From contig CAVWLA010000003.1 of assembly GCA_963755825.1 (NCBI GenBank), forward strand, positions 372,001-436,000: a DNA stretch of 64,000 bases, written 5' to 3'. The position numbers and the translations under genes are program-made. Position 1 is the stretch's first letter. Every line of letters starts with the position of its first letter. Positions 63,895-64,000 of this stretch are shown one piece after another. Under the pieces are notes generated by a model, which worked only from the letters and a program-made list of their open reading frames with translations, was not told the DNA's origin and searched no databases. Source of the stretch: DATBQN01 sp963755825. GTDB taxonomy: Bacteria > Acidobacteriota > Thermoanaerobaculia > Multivoradales > UBA5704.

Positions 63895-63959
63895 CGCCAC
63901 CCCGCGCCGCGGCGGCCAGGCGCCCGCGGGCGGCGACGATCGCGGTCGCGGCAAGGTCG

Positions 63960-64000
63960 CTACTCGGTCAGCCAGGTGTCGAGCTTGAACGCCTTGCGGA
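63960..64000 (-). CDS. C-terminal 13 residues of an unidentified protein
   Basis: The minus strand ends in RKAFKLDTWLTE and a TAG stop at 63960-63962. The rest lies beyond the right edge. In many genomes the gene before lnt is corC, but the few visible residues do not decide this. Confidence 0.5.
   Translation of the reverse strand, partial: RKAFKLDTWLTE

Noticed and set aside
63960..64000. corC/ybeX assignment for the last fragment
   Set aside because: Only about a dozen residues are visible; the common lnt neighbourhood is not enough to name it.

Overview
The window looks like one stretch of a high-GC (about 70% or more over most of its length), Gram-negative-type chromosome. Evidence for a double membrane is an apolipoprotein N-acyltransferase, several lipobox proteins and two periplasmic-type c cytochromes. 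The mix of genes (SpoIVB-type S55 peptidase with a beta-propeller partner, zf-HC2/TPR proteins, many secreted beta-rich proteins, both types of E1 dehydrogenase) suggests an Acidobacteriota member of the Thermoanaerobaculia/Holophagae kind. That assignment is inference; no rRNA or other phylogenetic marker was compared.

Layout. 1-10578 (minus): aceE (cut by the left edge), add, coaD, then a tightly overlapping recN-tsaC-S55 peptidase-propeller run. 10743-18560: a secreted S9 peptidase (plus), an FHA-GGDEF protein, a secreted beta-helix protein, proline dehydrogenase, an orphan BoxB/PaaA-like diiron protein and a GNAT acetyltransferase. 18701-21902: a signalling-like cluster of zf-HC2/TPR protein, small secreted peptide and degenerate NtrC-like AAA+/Fis protein. 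21950-30588: lipA, a secreted protein, the nadABC operon, a PilZ protein, then lipB-nadQ; nadA is preceded by an inverted repeat that may be the NadQ operator. 30703-34975: a small eight-cysteine secreted protein, an AraC regulator and a 770-residue TPR protein. 35040-35600: a decayed VapBC pair between a duplicated sequence. 35640-40756: E1alpha-E1beta-E2 plus a dihydrolipoamide dehydrogenase reading frame carrying three +1 shifts. 40830-45029: MBL-fold hydrolase, two tandem cytochromes c, patatin, a secreted protein. 45061-45460: a non-coding repeat array on an exact 20-nt grid. 45649-52965: class I aldolase (one frameshift), trmH, lipoproteins, a beta-lactamase-like lipoprotein, rtcB with a zinc-ribbon-like insert, and a small-protein/nucleotidyltransferase pair. 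52978-64000: class II photolyase, a lower-GC ATPase+PIN nuclease pair, NUDIX CoA hydrolase, a GT-C-like membrane protein, a 300-bp field of AGGTGCCAGGTGAT repeats, a GT-B glycosyltransferase, prfB with its programmed frameshift, lnt, and the tail of one more gene.

How genes work together. Central carbon entry is covered twice (AceE-type and alpha/beta-type 2-oxoacid dehydrogenases), with lipoate supplied by lipA and lipB. De novo NAD synthesis from aspartate is complete to nicotinate mononucleotide (nadB, nadA, nadC) and has a likely dedicated regulator. Stop/start overlaps of 4 nt (ATGA, GTGA, TTGA) are very common, so translational coupling appears to be usual here. The least explained parts are the ATPase+PIN pair, the 20-nt-grid array, the peptide/TPR/AAA+ cluster and the 14-bp repeat field.
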